Source: Tenrec ecaudatus
Taxonomy: Eukaryota > Chordata > Mammalia > Afrosoricida > Tenrecidae
Assembly (NCBI RefSeq): GCF_050624435.1
Contig: NC_134540.1
Location: forward strand, 104,127,739 to 104,191,738
Direction: 5' to 3'
DNA: 64,000 nucleotides
Part shown: in pieces, positions 46,160-57,315 of the stretch
Layout of the letters: the number at the start of each line of letters is the position of its first letter
How positions within the stretch are numbered: position 1 is the stretch's first letter
The notes under the pieces: model-generated
What the model was told of the DNA's origin: nothing
The model's database searches: none
The model's input: only the letters and a program-made list of their open reading frames with translations
Program-made: the position numbers and the translations under genes

Positions 46160-46530
46160 GGTCTGGTCCTGGCAGCCCGGTTGGGGGAGAATGGGGCAGC
46201 AATGGGTGGGCTGCTAGCCACAAGGTTGACGGGTCAAGCCTTCCAGCCCCTTCCTTCTCAGCCTGTCTTCTCCCGGAAGGATGTACAGCTTCAGAGATGC
46301 TGTAGAACAGCGGTTCTCAACCTGTGGGTTGTGGCCCCTTTGGGGGTGCAATGACCCTTTCACAGGAGTTACCCGATTCATAACAGTTATGGTGAAGCAA
46401 TGAAAATAATTTTATGGTTGGGGGTTCACCACAACCTGAGGGACTGAATAAAAGGGTCACGGCATGAGGAAAGTTGAGAACCACTACTATAGAAGATGAG
46501 TTGGAATTGACTTGATAACAAGAGGTATTT
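46160..46530 (+). repeat. AfroSINE interrupted by SPIN
   Basis: Head 'gggctgctagccacaaggt' at about 46208, middle to 46307, then SPIN, then 'gaagatgagttggaattgac' from 46487. SPIN is therefore younger than this SINE. Confidence 0.8.
46308..46486 (+). mobile_element. SPIN-type non-autonomous hAT transposon, copy 3
   Basis: cagcggttctcaacctgtgg to aagttgagaaccacta, 179 bp, with an 8-bp flanking duplication ctgtagaa (46300-46307) / ctatagaa (46487-46494), seven of eight identical. Best-bounded SPIN of the three. Confidence 0.93.
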
Positions 46531-46904
46531 TTCATTCAACATTATAATTTGATGGTATGCATCAGACATGACCATCATTTTTGTTGTTTTACAATTCTGC
46601 ACACACTATTCGCACCGCAGAGTTCCTCATACGTGTGGCCTGATTTTCCTGCTGGACTTTCACCGGGAGGCAGAGCTTGTTTCTGACTCACCCAGCGTTC
46701 CCGACCAGTTGTCTAGCAATCATGAGTTAATGAGCTTGACAGCTCATATTTAACACCGAACATCTTTTAAACATTTTTAAAACTAAATGTCTGCTCAGAA
46801 GTTGGTATGTGGCATTTATTTCTTGGTGGTCAGAGTGGAGGACAAAGAGAGTGGCCAATTTGAGAATTCCAAAGATGGGTGAAAGAATTTGGGGCATGGG
46901 GTGG
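46531..46904. other. unassigned sequence
   Basis: Nothing recognised. Confidence 0.4.
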
Positions 46905-47097
46905 GGAGCCCCTGCCTTGGAGTCGATGCCTTCTCATAGTGACCCTGTAGGGCTGGGTAGAACTGCCCCCGGGAGTTCCCAGTCTGGACCTCTCCAAACC
47001 TGAAAGCCCTGCTTTCTCCTCAGGAGCGGCCGGTGGATTTGAACTGCTGACCCCTTGCTAACAGCACAACACTTAACCACTACCTCACCAGGGCCCC
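46905..47097 (-). repeat. AfroSINE (minus)
   Basis: 'ccttggagtcgatgccttc' to 'tacctcaccagggcccc'. Confidence 0.85.
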
Positions 47098-48061
47098 TGA
47101 CTTAGCGTGTGGAGGAGAGGAAGCAGGGTAGGGGTCGTTGGGGCACTAAGCTAGCAAAACGGCAGGGATGGCGGGCGGAGGGTGACCTCAGATGAGATGG
47201 AGGCTTGCCTTTGGGCAGGAAGGTGTCGAACCCATGTTCCGGGGACTAAACAGAGGGGAGGGGCGAGGGGCTAGGTCAGCAAGCACCAGGTGGCCAGCTT
47301 GGTGGCGCTTAGGCTACAACTTAAAGAGGACACTGCTGGGTCCACACTTGTCTCACTCCCATCAGTAGCCTCCACGCAGCGCCCACCTATCCGACCAGGA
47401 GGCTGCCCGTGGCCTTGACTCGGAACATGTTTCCACAGCACTTTCAATGTGGATGATCGAGAGCAGTATCCACGTGTTTGGCAGCCTGCGAGCCGAATGC
47501 GGCTCTCTCTGCACAGCCGTGGGGCTCTATAGTGAACTGGAAACAATTTAAAGGTCCTTATGCGGATAATGGTGGTTTCACGCATGAAGAGCTCACGATC
47601 TTTGGGAGGAACAGGATTGCCTCTTCCGCGCCTGAAGTTTGCTTACCTGGGTCTGGAAAGGGGTGTGGGCAGCCACCTGGGAAACTCACCTGACGGCCTG
47701 TGGGGGCGGGGCCAGCCCTCAGGAAGGGTGCTGGGCACCTCAGGATTGTATTGTAAAGGATGTGGGCTGGGTGGGGAGGGGTGACGCCCGGAGGCCAGGG
47801 CGATGGAAGGTGAGCTTGAGGTCTTCAGCTGAGCTATTCCTGCCCCCACCCCACCCCACCACCCCACCCAACCCCGCCACCGCATGACAGGACCCAGGGA
47901 CAAGACCTGGTGGAAGGGAGTCGAGTAGAACCCCGTGAAGGGCGCTGGGTGACTGGCGGGGAGCCGGAGGTGTGAGATGGGAACCTCGGGGCTGGTGGAT
48001 GGTCGGGCCTGTAATTCCTAGCAGTGTAGACAGGGGTTTTACCCGCCTAGGAACGCACCGC
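47098..48061. other. GC-richer unassigned sequence
   Basis: Several overlapping open frames on both strands (up to 104 codons), none recognisable. C-rich stretch at 47842-47880. Confidence 0.35.
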
Positions 48062-48345
48062 CCTCCAGTTGGCTCCGGCTCCTGGGGTTGTCAGGTTCAG
48101 ATTCTGCAACCACTTTACAACCGAACCAGACCCGCTCGGGCCTGCGCCAGCCTCACACTGGTTGCTTATGTTCCAGGCTCTGTAACAATCCATCTTTATC
48201 GCCGTCCCCCTCCACTTTACCCTTCTCCAAGAACTGGTCCCCCCCCCCCTCCACAGCCTGGCCAAAGTACGTGAGAAGATGTCCCCTCACTGCCTTGAAG
48301 GAGCATTGTGGCTGTCCTTCATCCGAGGCCCATTCCCAAGAAAGG
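48062..48345 (-). repeat. AfroSINE/BovB-tailed copy (minus), diverged
   Basis: 'aacaatccatctttatcgcc', 'ccaaagtacgtgagaag' and 'ttgaaggagcattgtggctg'. Confidence 0.65.
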
Positions 48346-48494
48346 TGAGCTAACGGAATGGGCAAAGTATCCCCTCATGGCCCCTGAATTAGGGCAGTAG
48401 AACCACCCAAACTCTGCTCGCAATCCAAGTGAATGACTCGTGGGCTTTGCTTTAGTTGTTAATGTTTGGGGTGGGGAAGGGAGGGGGCCACTTT

Positions 48495-48570
48495 CAAACT
48501 GTACAACCTGGCTGCGGGTCCAGCTCTGCTACTGACTAGCTGTTTGACTTGGGGCAAGTTCCCCTAAGCG
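48495..48570 (+). repeat. MIR fragment
   Basis: 'ctctgctactgactagctg' followed by 'tttgacttggggcaagttcc', the MIR 5' and core region. Confidence 0.75.
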
Positions 48571-49444
48571 ACCCGCGTCCTCCGGTGCGAAACAAACCCA
48601 CCCGAGCCACTCCCGGGGGGCAACGCAAGGCTGACATGCAGTCTTGGGACACCCCCCCCCCCCTGAACCGGTCTACTCTGCTCACTATGCGTCAGAAAGA
48701 CTCCATGACAATTGGTTTGCTGTGTTCATTTTTTCACTAATAGAGACATCTTTCTTATATCAGAAAGAGAGGCTTCGGGGGAAATAGAGAAAGTTCAAGA
48801 AAAGTTTGTGGTAGTTAACATAAGCAGTAGCCCTCGAAACCCTGAGAGTGGGGAGCTGATATGTTCCAGAAATGTCAATATTTGATGAGACGGGCGCGCG
48901 TAGCTAGGACATTACCCACGAGGACAGAGGCAAAAGTCAGGGGACAACAGAGGTGAGTGTGTCTTGGGGCTGTTTAAGATGAGGCCTGTGTCACTCAGGG
49001 CAGCCTGGGGGTCGTGTGCCGGTGAGGAAGTGGAACCCCTCCATCTGAGCCCTGGGGGGTGGGGGGGAACAGCCTGGGCTATTGGAAACACTGGATTTCA
49101 AGAGTTTGACCTCTTTTTTCCACACATCCATCGTTCTTGTTAGATCACAGGGCCTGGCTCTTTAGAAAATACTTCCATTGTCCTTTAGGACACGATGTCC
49201 CAGGAACACATGTACACTCACCAAAATCTTGGCTGCAAGTCTAGGAAAACAAAGAGAGATTATGTGAGGAAACCTGAGGAGAAGCGCCTCTCCGGAAAAC
49301 CTGAGGCAAGTTTAAGGGGCCTGACTGACTCATGTGACGGCAGACAGAGATGTAAGCATCCTGGGTCTATTTAGGTTAAAACAATAGAAACAAATATTTG
49401 TCTAATAGGCAGTTCTGTGCCTGAAACCAAACCAGGTGTTTGAT
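48571..49444. other. unassigned sequence
   Basis: C-run at 48651-48662. Nothing recognised. Confidence 0.4.
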
Positions 49445-49590
49445 GTTCTCATTAAAGCCTCACAGGGGCCTGGCTGGGCAAGAGATTTTTCACTCAGAAA
49501 TGGAGTCTCAGATTAAGGAAAGAAAGCGAAACCACACAGCTAGTAAGTGGAAGGACTGGGATTTGAACCCAGCCAGACCTGTGGGTTCCA
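49445..49590 (+). repeat. MIR
   Basis: 'cacacagctagtaagtgg' and 'gggatttgaacccagcc', the conserved MIR core. Confidence 0.85.
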
Positions 49591-49644
49591 GGATACCGCC
49601 GGAAAGGCAGCTCCCCTGGGTAGAAGCTAAGAACAGAGAACATA

Positions 49645-49990
49645 AGAAGGTGGGGTGGAAAGGGGGAGCTGATTACAAGGATATACATATAACCTCCTCC
49701 CTGGGGGATGGACAACAGAAAAGTGGGTGAAGAGAGACATTGGACAGTGTAAGATATGACAAAATAATAATAATTTATAAATTATCAAGGGTTCATGAGA
49801 GAGTGGGGAACAGGGAGGGAGGGGAAAATAATGAGGAGCTGATACCAAGGACTCAAGTGGAGAGCAAATATTTTGAGAATGATGATGGCAACAAATGTAC
49901 AAATGTGCTTGACACAATGGATGGATGGATGGATGGATGGGTTGTGATAAGAGTTGTACGAGCCCCCAATAAAATGATTTTTTTAAAAAA
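49645..49990 (+). mobile_element. L1 'M', 5'-truncated 3' UTR
   Basis: 'gtggggtggaaagggggag' to 'gagcccccaataaaatg' with an A/T tail. A (TGGA)5 run at 49918-49940. Confidence 0.85.
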
Positions 49991-50229
49991 AGAGACAGCC
50001 TGGCTGACTCCCTTCGCATTCCAGGGGAGAGGGATAGAGCAGCCAAGTTGGCAAAAAAAGATGGCCCCAATATTGTTGGCGTCCTGACACACTACAGAAA
50101 AAAGCAAACAGACCCGAGGTCGATGAAAGCCTTTTGTTCAAAGGCTGATGCTGGGCTGGCTTTAAATATAAATGTCTTCACTGAATTCACGGACAATAAA
50201 ATTCATTCATTTAACATTTATTTGAAATC
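49991..50229. other. unassigned sequence
   Basis: Nothing recognised. Confidence 0.4.
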
Positions 50230-51200
50230 AGTGAGTTCGGACCTGTGTATATGCTCATGCAATCAAGAGGCAAGACATGATCGTCCCTAAAGTCCCCTCA
50301 GGTCCCTTTGCTTCCCGTCTCCTCCCCCCACCTCCCTGAGACTGCTCCATTGTCCCTGTGTCCTGCCTCTCCCAGAATGTCCTATGACTCGAACCATGCA
50401 GCCTGTAGTATTTTGTGTCCGGCTTCCTTCGCTTAGCACAATTCAGTTGTGATTTCTCTCTGTTACGAGAGTTATGCCCCTTCGTCGGCTTCGGCATTCT
50501 TGAGTTGATCGACGTTTGCACAGTGTTGGTTGTTGGAACTATTTTGGATACACAGCAAAAAGCATTCGTGTATAGGTCTATGAGTAGCTATCTGAATGTA
50601 TTTAGCTTGCCGGCTTGTATGGTAAATGCGTGTCTAACTTTATTTTTTTAAATACTTGTGCCAGTGTTTTCCAAAGTTACTGCACCACATGGCCTTCCCA
50701 GGAGCGACGTAGAAGGGGTTCCGTCATTCTTCATGCTCGTCAGACTTTTCAATCCGCCAGGCTAAGTGTGTATGTCTCTCACATTCCCCTAATGACTAAT
50801 GAGAAGCCCTGGTGTCGCAGCACCTACAAGTCAGCCTGCGATGGGCAAGGCCAGCGGTTGGAAATCACCTTCCCCTCCCCATCCCCCCCCCCCGAGGGAC
50901 AAAGATGGGGCTGTTTGTGCCCATAAAGGGTTACAATCTCGGAAACTCACAGGGGCAGTTCTGCCCCGTCTCCGGGGTCACTATGGGTCGGCACGAACTC
51001 GCTGGCAGTAGGAGTGCTGAATGCCTAATGAGGTTGGGCGTGTTTTCCTCTACTTAGTGGTGATTCCGATTTAAATATCTTCTGTGGAAAAATCTTATTT
51101 TCAGTTCTGTGTCCATGTTAAAATTGGATTGTTTTCTTCTGACTGACTTGTAAGAGTCCTTTATAGATCCTGGGGACAGATTCTTGCACAGTTACAGTAG
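50230..51200 (-). mobile_element. ancient L1M fragment (minus), interrupted by an AfroSINE
   Basis: Antisense L1 order: 'cttccttcgcttagcacaat', 'ctcacattcccctaatgac', then after the SINE 'acttgtaagagtcctttat' and 'gatcctggggacagattc'. Strongly diverged. Confidence 0.6.
50804..51019 (+). repeat. AfroSINE with 13-bp target duplication
   Basis: 'agccctggtgtcgcagcacc' to 'cgaactcgctggcagtagg', flanked by aatgactaatgag (50791-50803) and aatgcctaatgag (51020-51032). A C-run lies at 50884-50892. Useful as a complete reference copy (about 216 bp). Confidence 0.92.
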
Positions 51201-51824
51201 AATCTGTGGTTGCCCAAACCCAGCGGGACTCTCGTGTCCTTCTGGGTCTTGCAAGTTCTGCCCCTGTGACAGAGTGGAGGCCCGCTGCTTTTCAATCACT
51301 CTCTGCTAGAGAAGAATCTTCACACCTTGCCATCTCAGCCAGGAGCAGCCCAAGGACAGGCTTTCCGGAGGGTTTCCCTAAGCTGTGTTTGCCTCTCTCC
51401 TCCTCTGGTCCTCTTCTCCGCCCCGCCCTGCAACCTCTGTCACCGTCCAATTACGGTTTGTCTCTTTGTCTCGGTCACTGTGGTTTCCTGGGAAGTCTTG
51501 ACCTGGAATCTCCATTTTATTCTGTAACTATGTCATTTCAAATCTTTTGCCAGTGTTTTCCAAAGTTTGCGTTTCCTAAGCGTGCACCTCACTATTATAC
51601 CAGAAAATGTAGGAACTATGTAGCTTTGATCTGCCGGCATCATGAGAACACACCTCTGTAACCAGCACGGCCCGTGCCCGGCAGGTCTCCTGGTGCCCAT
51701 TTCTGGTCCTCGCTGCCCTCCTGACACCCGGCAGCCTAGCTTCGTCCTGACTGCTTTCTGCCGCCACCCGTGTGGACAAGCAGCGCTGGGGGTGCTGGTG
51801 CTGAAGCATTCAATTATGAACCAA
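51201..51824. other. unassigned sequence
   Basis: A 151-codon open frame at 51206-51661 has no recognisable domain and overlaps frames on the other strand. Confidence 0.35.
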
Positions 51825-51950
51825 ACGAGTAACAGTTCAAACCCACCCATCAGCTTGGTGGTCAGAAGACCTGGCGATCTGCTGCTAGAAACCCTGGGGG
51901 ACAGTTTGCCTCTGTGCAGTCAGAACCATGGGCTCTCGGACCCGCATGGC
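51825..51950 (+). repeat. AfroSINE fragment
   Basis: 'aacagttcaaacccaccc' and 'ctgctgctagaaaccctgg'. Confidence 0.55.
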
Positions 51951-52094
51951 AGCAGTGCAGCACATGCCACCATGCTCTGCTTTATGTGTGGCTTCCTTCG
52001 CTGCTCCGCGTTGCGGTGCCATCCTTGTTACTGGGTATGGTTTGCCTCCTGCTGTGCCGGCATGCGTCTGGCTGAAGCGGTTGTTCTAAGGTGC

Positions 52095-52220
52095 TTTCAG
52101 AGTGGTTCCCAGTACAGTCACTCTCTGCCCAACAGGACGAATTGTTCCCACTCGTACCATCTTTGCTACCATCGCTCTGTTTGAGCCCATTATTGCCATC
52201 ACTGTGTCGATCCATCTCTG
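52095..52220 (-). repeat. AfroSINE/BovB-tailed fragment (minus)
   Basis: 'tttgagcccattattgcc' and 'actgtgtcgatccatctc'. Confidence 0.65.
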
Positions 52221-52231
52221 GGGGGGAGGGG

Positions 52232-52635
52232 AGAGAAACCGGCCTCCCCAACTGATAGGGTCCAAAGGAGTGGTTATGTAACTGAAAGGACAATCAAAGG
52301 GACAATAGCCAAGACGTGCAAAGGCTCACCTCATACATGGAGTCTGGAACCAGGAGAGAGTGGCTGTATTCTCTAACAGACTCATATGACCAGCAGGCAT
52401 GCAAGCCATGTCACACACTTAGGGAACAGGAAGGGCCTGGACTAGAGTTAAGATGGTCACGTAACCTTGGTGGTCCCTGAGCTGGCTTGACCTTAGGTGT
52501 CCTGAGCTCTTTCTTCTCCAGGAGAACAATAGATGATCCTTCCACAGGAGTCTGTTTGGAGGAATGAATAGGAATATTCTAATGAATGTCTTTATGGTCC
52601 CAGTAATCTCCCAGTGGGTTTATGTGACACAGATC
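52232..52635. mobile_element. LTR-like fossil, unassigned
   Basis: About 400 bp bounded by repeats. The minus-strand reading runs from tgtcacataaaccc towards ggaccctatca and has an LTR-like base composition. No duplication or named family; it could be other sequence. Confidence 0.3.
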
Positions 52636-52699
52636 ACATCAGGTCATCACCCAGCCTTGCCACCTTTTAGTCACCGCCATCGCATACAAACTGAAGCCC

Positions 52700-52900
52700 A
52701 TGCTCCCGGAGGTGGTATGTGAGGTTCTGCAGGACCTGGGCCCCGCCTCTCCCTAGAGCCCCTGGTCTCCCAGGAATGCTCCTCCCCATTGGTGTGGCTG
52801 CAGCCCTGTCACAGTCAGCCCAGGCCATCGCCCCTCCTCCCAACACCTCCTGCTCCCTGGCAAGCCCCACGCCCCCACCTGTGTCCACTAAGACTCTGCA
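52700..52900 (+). repeat. L2 fragment (probable)
   Basis: 'gttctgcaggacctgggccc' and 'aggaatgctcctcccc' recall the C-rich L2 3' region. Confidence 0.4.
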
Positions 52901-53206
52901 GCTCAGGGGGTCTGCCTTTACTCAGGCGACCAAAGCAACAAACCCACTGCTGCCTGGCCAACTCTGACCCACAGAGGCCCAGGTGACACAGGAGACCTGG
53001 CCCCCAGGGCTTGCTTGTCTGGACCCTTCACAGGAGCGTGTTGCCAGGCCTCTTAATCTCTTTTTTCTCAGATACCAATAATCTTGCTTCAATGTATCTG
53101 TCCCTGCCTGTGAGATCCCTGACAGTCCAGACTGCTCTCTTACTTAGCTTCTTAGTCTTGAGGCTTAGCCCAGCACCTCGCCCCTAGGAGATGCACAAAC
53201 AATACC

Positions 53207-53250
53207 AGATGGATGGATGGATGGACGGACGGATGGACGGATGGATAGAT
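53207..53250. repeat. (TGGA)n simple repeat
   Basis: Eleven units with GGAC variants. Confidence 0.9.
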
Positions 53251-53799
53251 GATCTTCCAACTAGACTAGAAGTACTGACTCATAACACATAACATTGGAG
53301 GCATCTCATGGGAAGAAGCCTGGTCAGGAAACCCCTTCTTTCTTTGTCAGGTACTAGTTCCTGGGCTAAGGTGGGTGGCCCCTGAGGGTGCTTCTAACCA
53401 TGACGCCTCCAGCATGTGGCTCCAAGACCACATTGTGACAGGATCTGAGGGGTGGGGGGAGGCTCTTCGGCGTATACATTCCTGAACTTGAAGACAATAA
53501 CAACGATTATTATATTTAAAAGATAGCTATATGGTGTGGAACAGAATGCAAACTTTGCGTGAGTTTTGAAGAAAAACCCACAAAGTTTCAAAGGCACTGG
53601 TCAAGCTTCTTTGGAGTCTCCTCCTCCTCACTTGGGAGGCCCAGCAGGAGTAGGAGACGCAGTTTCAGGAAAGCCAGCCCTCCCTCAGGTTAGGACAGGA
53701 TGGCCACGGGCGGAGTTCTTGCTTTGGGGGCCCTTCCAATGATTAGGGCGTCCCGTCCCGGTGACCCTGTGAGCCACGCGCTGGTCCGCCCACCACAAA
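53251..53799. other. unassigned sequence
   Basis: Nothing recognised. Confidence 0.4.
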
Positions 53800-53950
53800 C
53801 CTAACACCTGATCTCAAGAAGACTGACGGCTTGGACCCCGAGGAGCTGCAGTTCTGTTCTGTTCTGTCCTGCAGGGCCAGATGAGTAAGAACCCACTCAA
53901 TGGCTGGAGGTTGGCTGGGGTTTGTTTGTTTCTTTGTTTGTTTGTTTTTC
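53800..53950 (+). repeat. AfroSINE fragment
   Basis: 'ctgtcctgcagggccagatg' and 'aacccactcaatggctgg', then a GTTT-rich tail. Confidence 0.5.
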
Positions 53951-54410
53951 AGATGATTGCCTAAGAGTTGCACATTTATTAAGGGGCTTCAACTGGGACT
54001 TTGGTTTCCCGTAGATATTTCATGGCTTTTGAAACATTATCCCGTGGGGGGAACCTCCACCCCACCCTCCCCCTGGCCGCCTCTTCTAGTGCACTCCTGA
54101 GATCCAGTGACATTGATGAAAACCAAACGCACCGAGCATTAGGAGATGGCAGCTGCGCCGTGGAGAAGAAGGTTCCTCCACGTCCACGGGTGTGGACAGC
54201 GGGGAGACTTAATTCCCTAGCTAATTACCTGTACGGCACAGTTCCGTTGTGTTTGTTTTTTTTAAATTATGGAAGTAATTAATCAGCCAAGGGAACTGGC
54301 AAAGCTCTTGTAGCCCACCCCACCCCCCCAAAAATATGTGGGTTTTAAAAATATTTTTCTTTTTTTAAATGTTGTTAAACTTCTAATAAATCTACATAGA
54401 TTATTCAATT
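53951..54410. other. unassigned sequence
   Basis: Nothing recognised. Confidence 0.4.
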
Positions 54411-54424
54411 AAGAAAATGGCTGA

Positions 54425-54523
54425 CTGTGATAAGAGTTGTATGAGCCCCTAATAAAATGTTTAAAAAAAAAAAAAAAGAGTTGTAAAAGCTCCCAATAAA
54501 ATGATTTAAAAAAAAAAAAAGAA
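54425..54523 (+). mobile_element. 99-bp L1 insertion carrying two L1 3' ends in tandem
   Basis: First end 'gtatgagcccctaataaaatg' plus about 15 A, second end 'gttgtaaaagctcccaataaa' plus about 13 A. The whole is flanked by an exact 14-bp duplication aagaaaatggctga (54411-54424, 54524-54537), so both tails arrived in one event. Confidence 0.9.
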
Positions 54524-54537
54524 AAGAAAATGGCTGA

Positions 54538-55425
54538 GTAGGCACAACTCTATCTTCACTGTGTCCTTCTCTGTCATGATTGAAATGCTTAAGAACACTA
54601 CAATTATTTTAAAAAAGTCTCCTTAGTAAAATTAAAATATTGTTCTGTTGTTTTCCGAAAGCCGTTTACTTGAGAAAATACTTGAAGTGAACGCTCTACT
54701 ACCTAGATGCTTTATTACCTAGAAAACAGGCAACCTTTTTAAAGGGGGGTTACTATCCCGGGAGAGCACCGGGGCTGCCTTCGGAGTGCTCTTTTAAACG
54801 CCGAATGCGGACCACACTGTGCATGCTCGTCACAGGCCGGGCCTGGGCTCCTTCACTGACACCAGGGAAGCCCGAGCGCATGAACCCATAGGTCAGACAG
54901 GTGTGTCAGCCCACAGGCTGCCTTGGTCAGCTGACCACAGCTCTAAGGTCACTTTTAAAAGGGGCCTCTCTTTTTTGGATGGAAGCAGAGTATGTAATTA
55001 GGTCCACCTCGACATATTTTTCTGGAAGTCTTGGACTCTGAAGGGATTCTTGGCTGCCGCTGGCAAACCGTGATGGGCTGAGCGAGGGGTCTGCGTCATG
55101 GACCCACTTGGTGTCAGGGATTGACAAGCATGTTTGGTAACATGCCATTAATTTCCTCCCCTACTCCCATCCTTCCCTGTAAGTCAGCCTTGCCTTACCT
55201 TACCTCACAGCTGTTTCCATTGAATTTGAACTTGGAGTAATCATAAAAACACTGGGAGAGCCCGAATGCTTCAAAGGCTGACCAATACTTAAAGACAAAC
55301 CAACCACCTCATGAGTAATTTTTACTTGTATGCTTTCACTTTTAAAAGATGGGGGATGTTTCAAAGTGGAAGACTGTGTGTGCGCATGCATTTGATGGGG
55401 ATGGCCCTTTCAGTGTCCTAATAGA
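54538..55425. other. unassigned, repeat-poor sequence
   Basis: No gene or transposon recognised. Confidence 0.4.
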
Positions 55426-55429
55426 GGGG

Positions 55430-55434
55430 TGTGT

Positions 55435-55479
<45 letters not shown>

Positions 55480-55493
55480 AGAGAGAGAGAGAG
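55430..55493. repeat. (TG)n and (GA)n microsatellite
   Basis: About 20 TG units followed by a short GA run. Confidence 0.95.
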
Positions 55494-56470
55494 ACCGTCC
55501 CTGCAATGGGCTTCCTCCCGTGCTTCCTGCTTCCATCCCTCCCCCTTGGCTGAGCCTGGGAACCTTGCCCTTGGATACCCGCTGCCCTTTTGATCTGCAG
55601 TGTTGCGTCTTCTACCACAGGGGTGCGCTCAGCGCCAGACCTGAAGGCTGAGGGTCACCCACTGTCTTGGGGAATGATATTTGCAACATATGGTCACTGT
55701 GAAGGCAAACCAGTAGTAGCTGTCGTGAGAATGGCCGCTGAAATGCCCAGGCCCACGAGAAACTCGGTTTGGATTCTTCCCGGTGCTGCTGACGGCTGTT
55801 GGCACAGAAAACCAAGCGATCGCCGCAGAGCGATCTCGTCCTCGTGCGCCGTGGCCAGTGGGCCTGCGCTGCCTCACTCCCTGTTCCCTGTGGCTGGGCA
55901 GCGGGTGCGCCTGCGGGGGGTGGGGGCCCGTGCCGCTACACGGTGCTGGTCGGCACCAGACAGTCCATGGCGGTGGTTTTTACGGGAGACTCGGCCCCCT
56001 GCATGTGTTGACTTTGCCTTGTATTGGAAGCCATCTTTTGATGTGCTCTCTTGATTCGGTCCCCCTTCCCATGCTGTTGGGAGGAGGCCCTTGTAGGCAC
56101 CTGCCAACAAGGTGGCAGAGCCTCTGGCCACCCTGTTTTGACAGGCCTGACATGGCCTCCTCTCTGGTCGTCAGCAGTCGCCAGGCTTTCCTCGTCAGTG
56201 CCTTGGCTCTCTCCCCAAAGCTCTTATGTGCTCACAGAAGAGGAGGATGGCTTTGCATGGCGTTTTGTAACACTGCTTCCAAGTCAAATGTGAATCCTCA
56301 GACAACCTCATTCTTACTTATGAAAGCAAACCAGCCTCATAGATAAATGTATGCAGACACATACATACATGATACATATATATGTATATCATGGTGAGTG
56401 CAATTTAAGAAAAGAAACCAGTCGTAAGCACAGCCCTGCATTGTTTTCTGCTGATCTGTCACCTGTTAAG
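55494..56470. other. GC-richer unassigned sequence
   Basis: Open frames of 154 and 187 codons overlap in different phases (55590-56346). CpGs cluster at 55800-55940, but there is no convincing splice structure or domain. Simple TACA/TATA repeat at 56351-56390. Confidence 0.35.
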
Positions 56471-56481
56471 AATGGCCTGTT

Positions 56482-56624
56482 CTTAAGTGGAGAGCAAATG
56501 TTTTGAGAATGATGAGGGCAAAGAATGTACAAATGTGCTTTACACAATTGATGTATTTATGGATTATGATAAAGAGTTGTATGAGCCCCTAATAAAATGA
56601 TTTTTTTAAAAGAAAAGGAAAAAA
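56482..56624 (+). mobile_element. L1 'O', short 3'-end insertion
   Basis: 'cttaagtggagagcaaatg' to 'gagcccctaataaaatga' and an A-rich tail. Flanked by aatggcctgtt (56471-56481) and aatggcccgtt (56625-56635). Confidence 0.85.
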
Positions 56625-56635
56625 AATGGCCCGTT

Positions 56636-57304
56636 GACACACCAGCCTGTGTGATCACGAGATGTCAAAGTGATCAGGTCTCAGGCATCATCAGAACAAA
56701 AAAATCATATCATTGTGAATGAGGGGGAATGCGGAGTGGAGACCCCAAGCTCATCTGTAGGCAATTGAACTTCCCCTTACGGAAGGGTCACGGGGAGGAG
56801 ACGAGCCAATCAGAGTGCAGTGTTGCAACAATGAAACATACAACTTTCCTCTAGTTCCTAAATACTTCTCTCTCTCTCCCCCAAACTATCATGATCCCAA
56901 TTCTATCTTACAAATCTGGCTAGACCAGAGGATGTACACTGGTACAGATAGGAACTGGAAACATAGGGAATCCAGGGCGGATGATCCCTTCAGGACCAGT
57001 GGTGAGAGTAGCGATACCCGGAGGGTGGAGGGAGGATGAGGTGGAAAGGGGGAACCAATTACAAGGACCTGCATATAACCTCCTCCCTGGGGGATGGACA
57101 ACAGTGGGTGAAGGGAGATGTCAGACAGTATAAGATATGACAAAATAATAATTTATAAATTATCAAGGGTTCATGAGGGGGGGCTGAGAGCAAATGTTTT
57201 GAGAATGATGAGGGCAATGAATGTACAGATGTGCTTTACACAATTGATGTGTGTGTGGAGTTTGTATGAGCCCCTAATAAAAGGATTTTTTTAATGAAGG
57301 GAAG
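56636..57304 (+). mobile_element. L1 'P', 5'-truncated 3' UTR, at the same target site as L1 O
   Basis: 'gacacaccagcctgtgtgatc'-type start (56636 onward) to 'gagcccctaataaaagg' and a short tail. Flanked by aatggcccgtt (56625-56635) and agtggcctgtt (57305-57315). Confidence 0.85.
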
Positions 57305-57315
57305 AGTGGCCTGTT

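Noticed and set aside
50655-51570. Shared string gccagtgttttccaaagtt at about 50661 and 51551
   Set aside because: Too short and isolated to show a duplication; both lie in or near ancient L1-like sequence.
55590-56346. Open frames of 154 and 187 codons
   Set aside because: GC-rich sequence with frames open in several phases on both strands and no domain, splice or codon signal.
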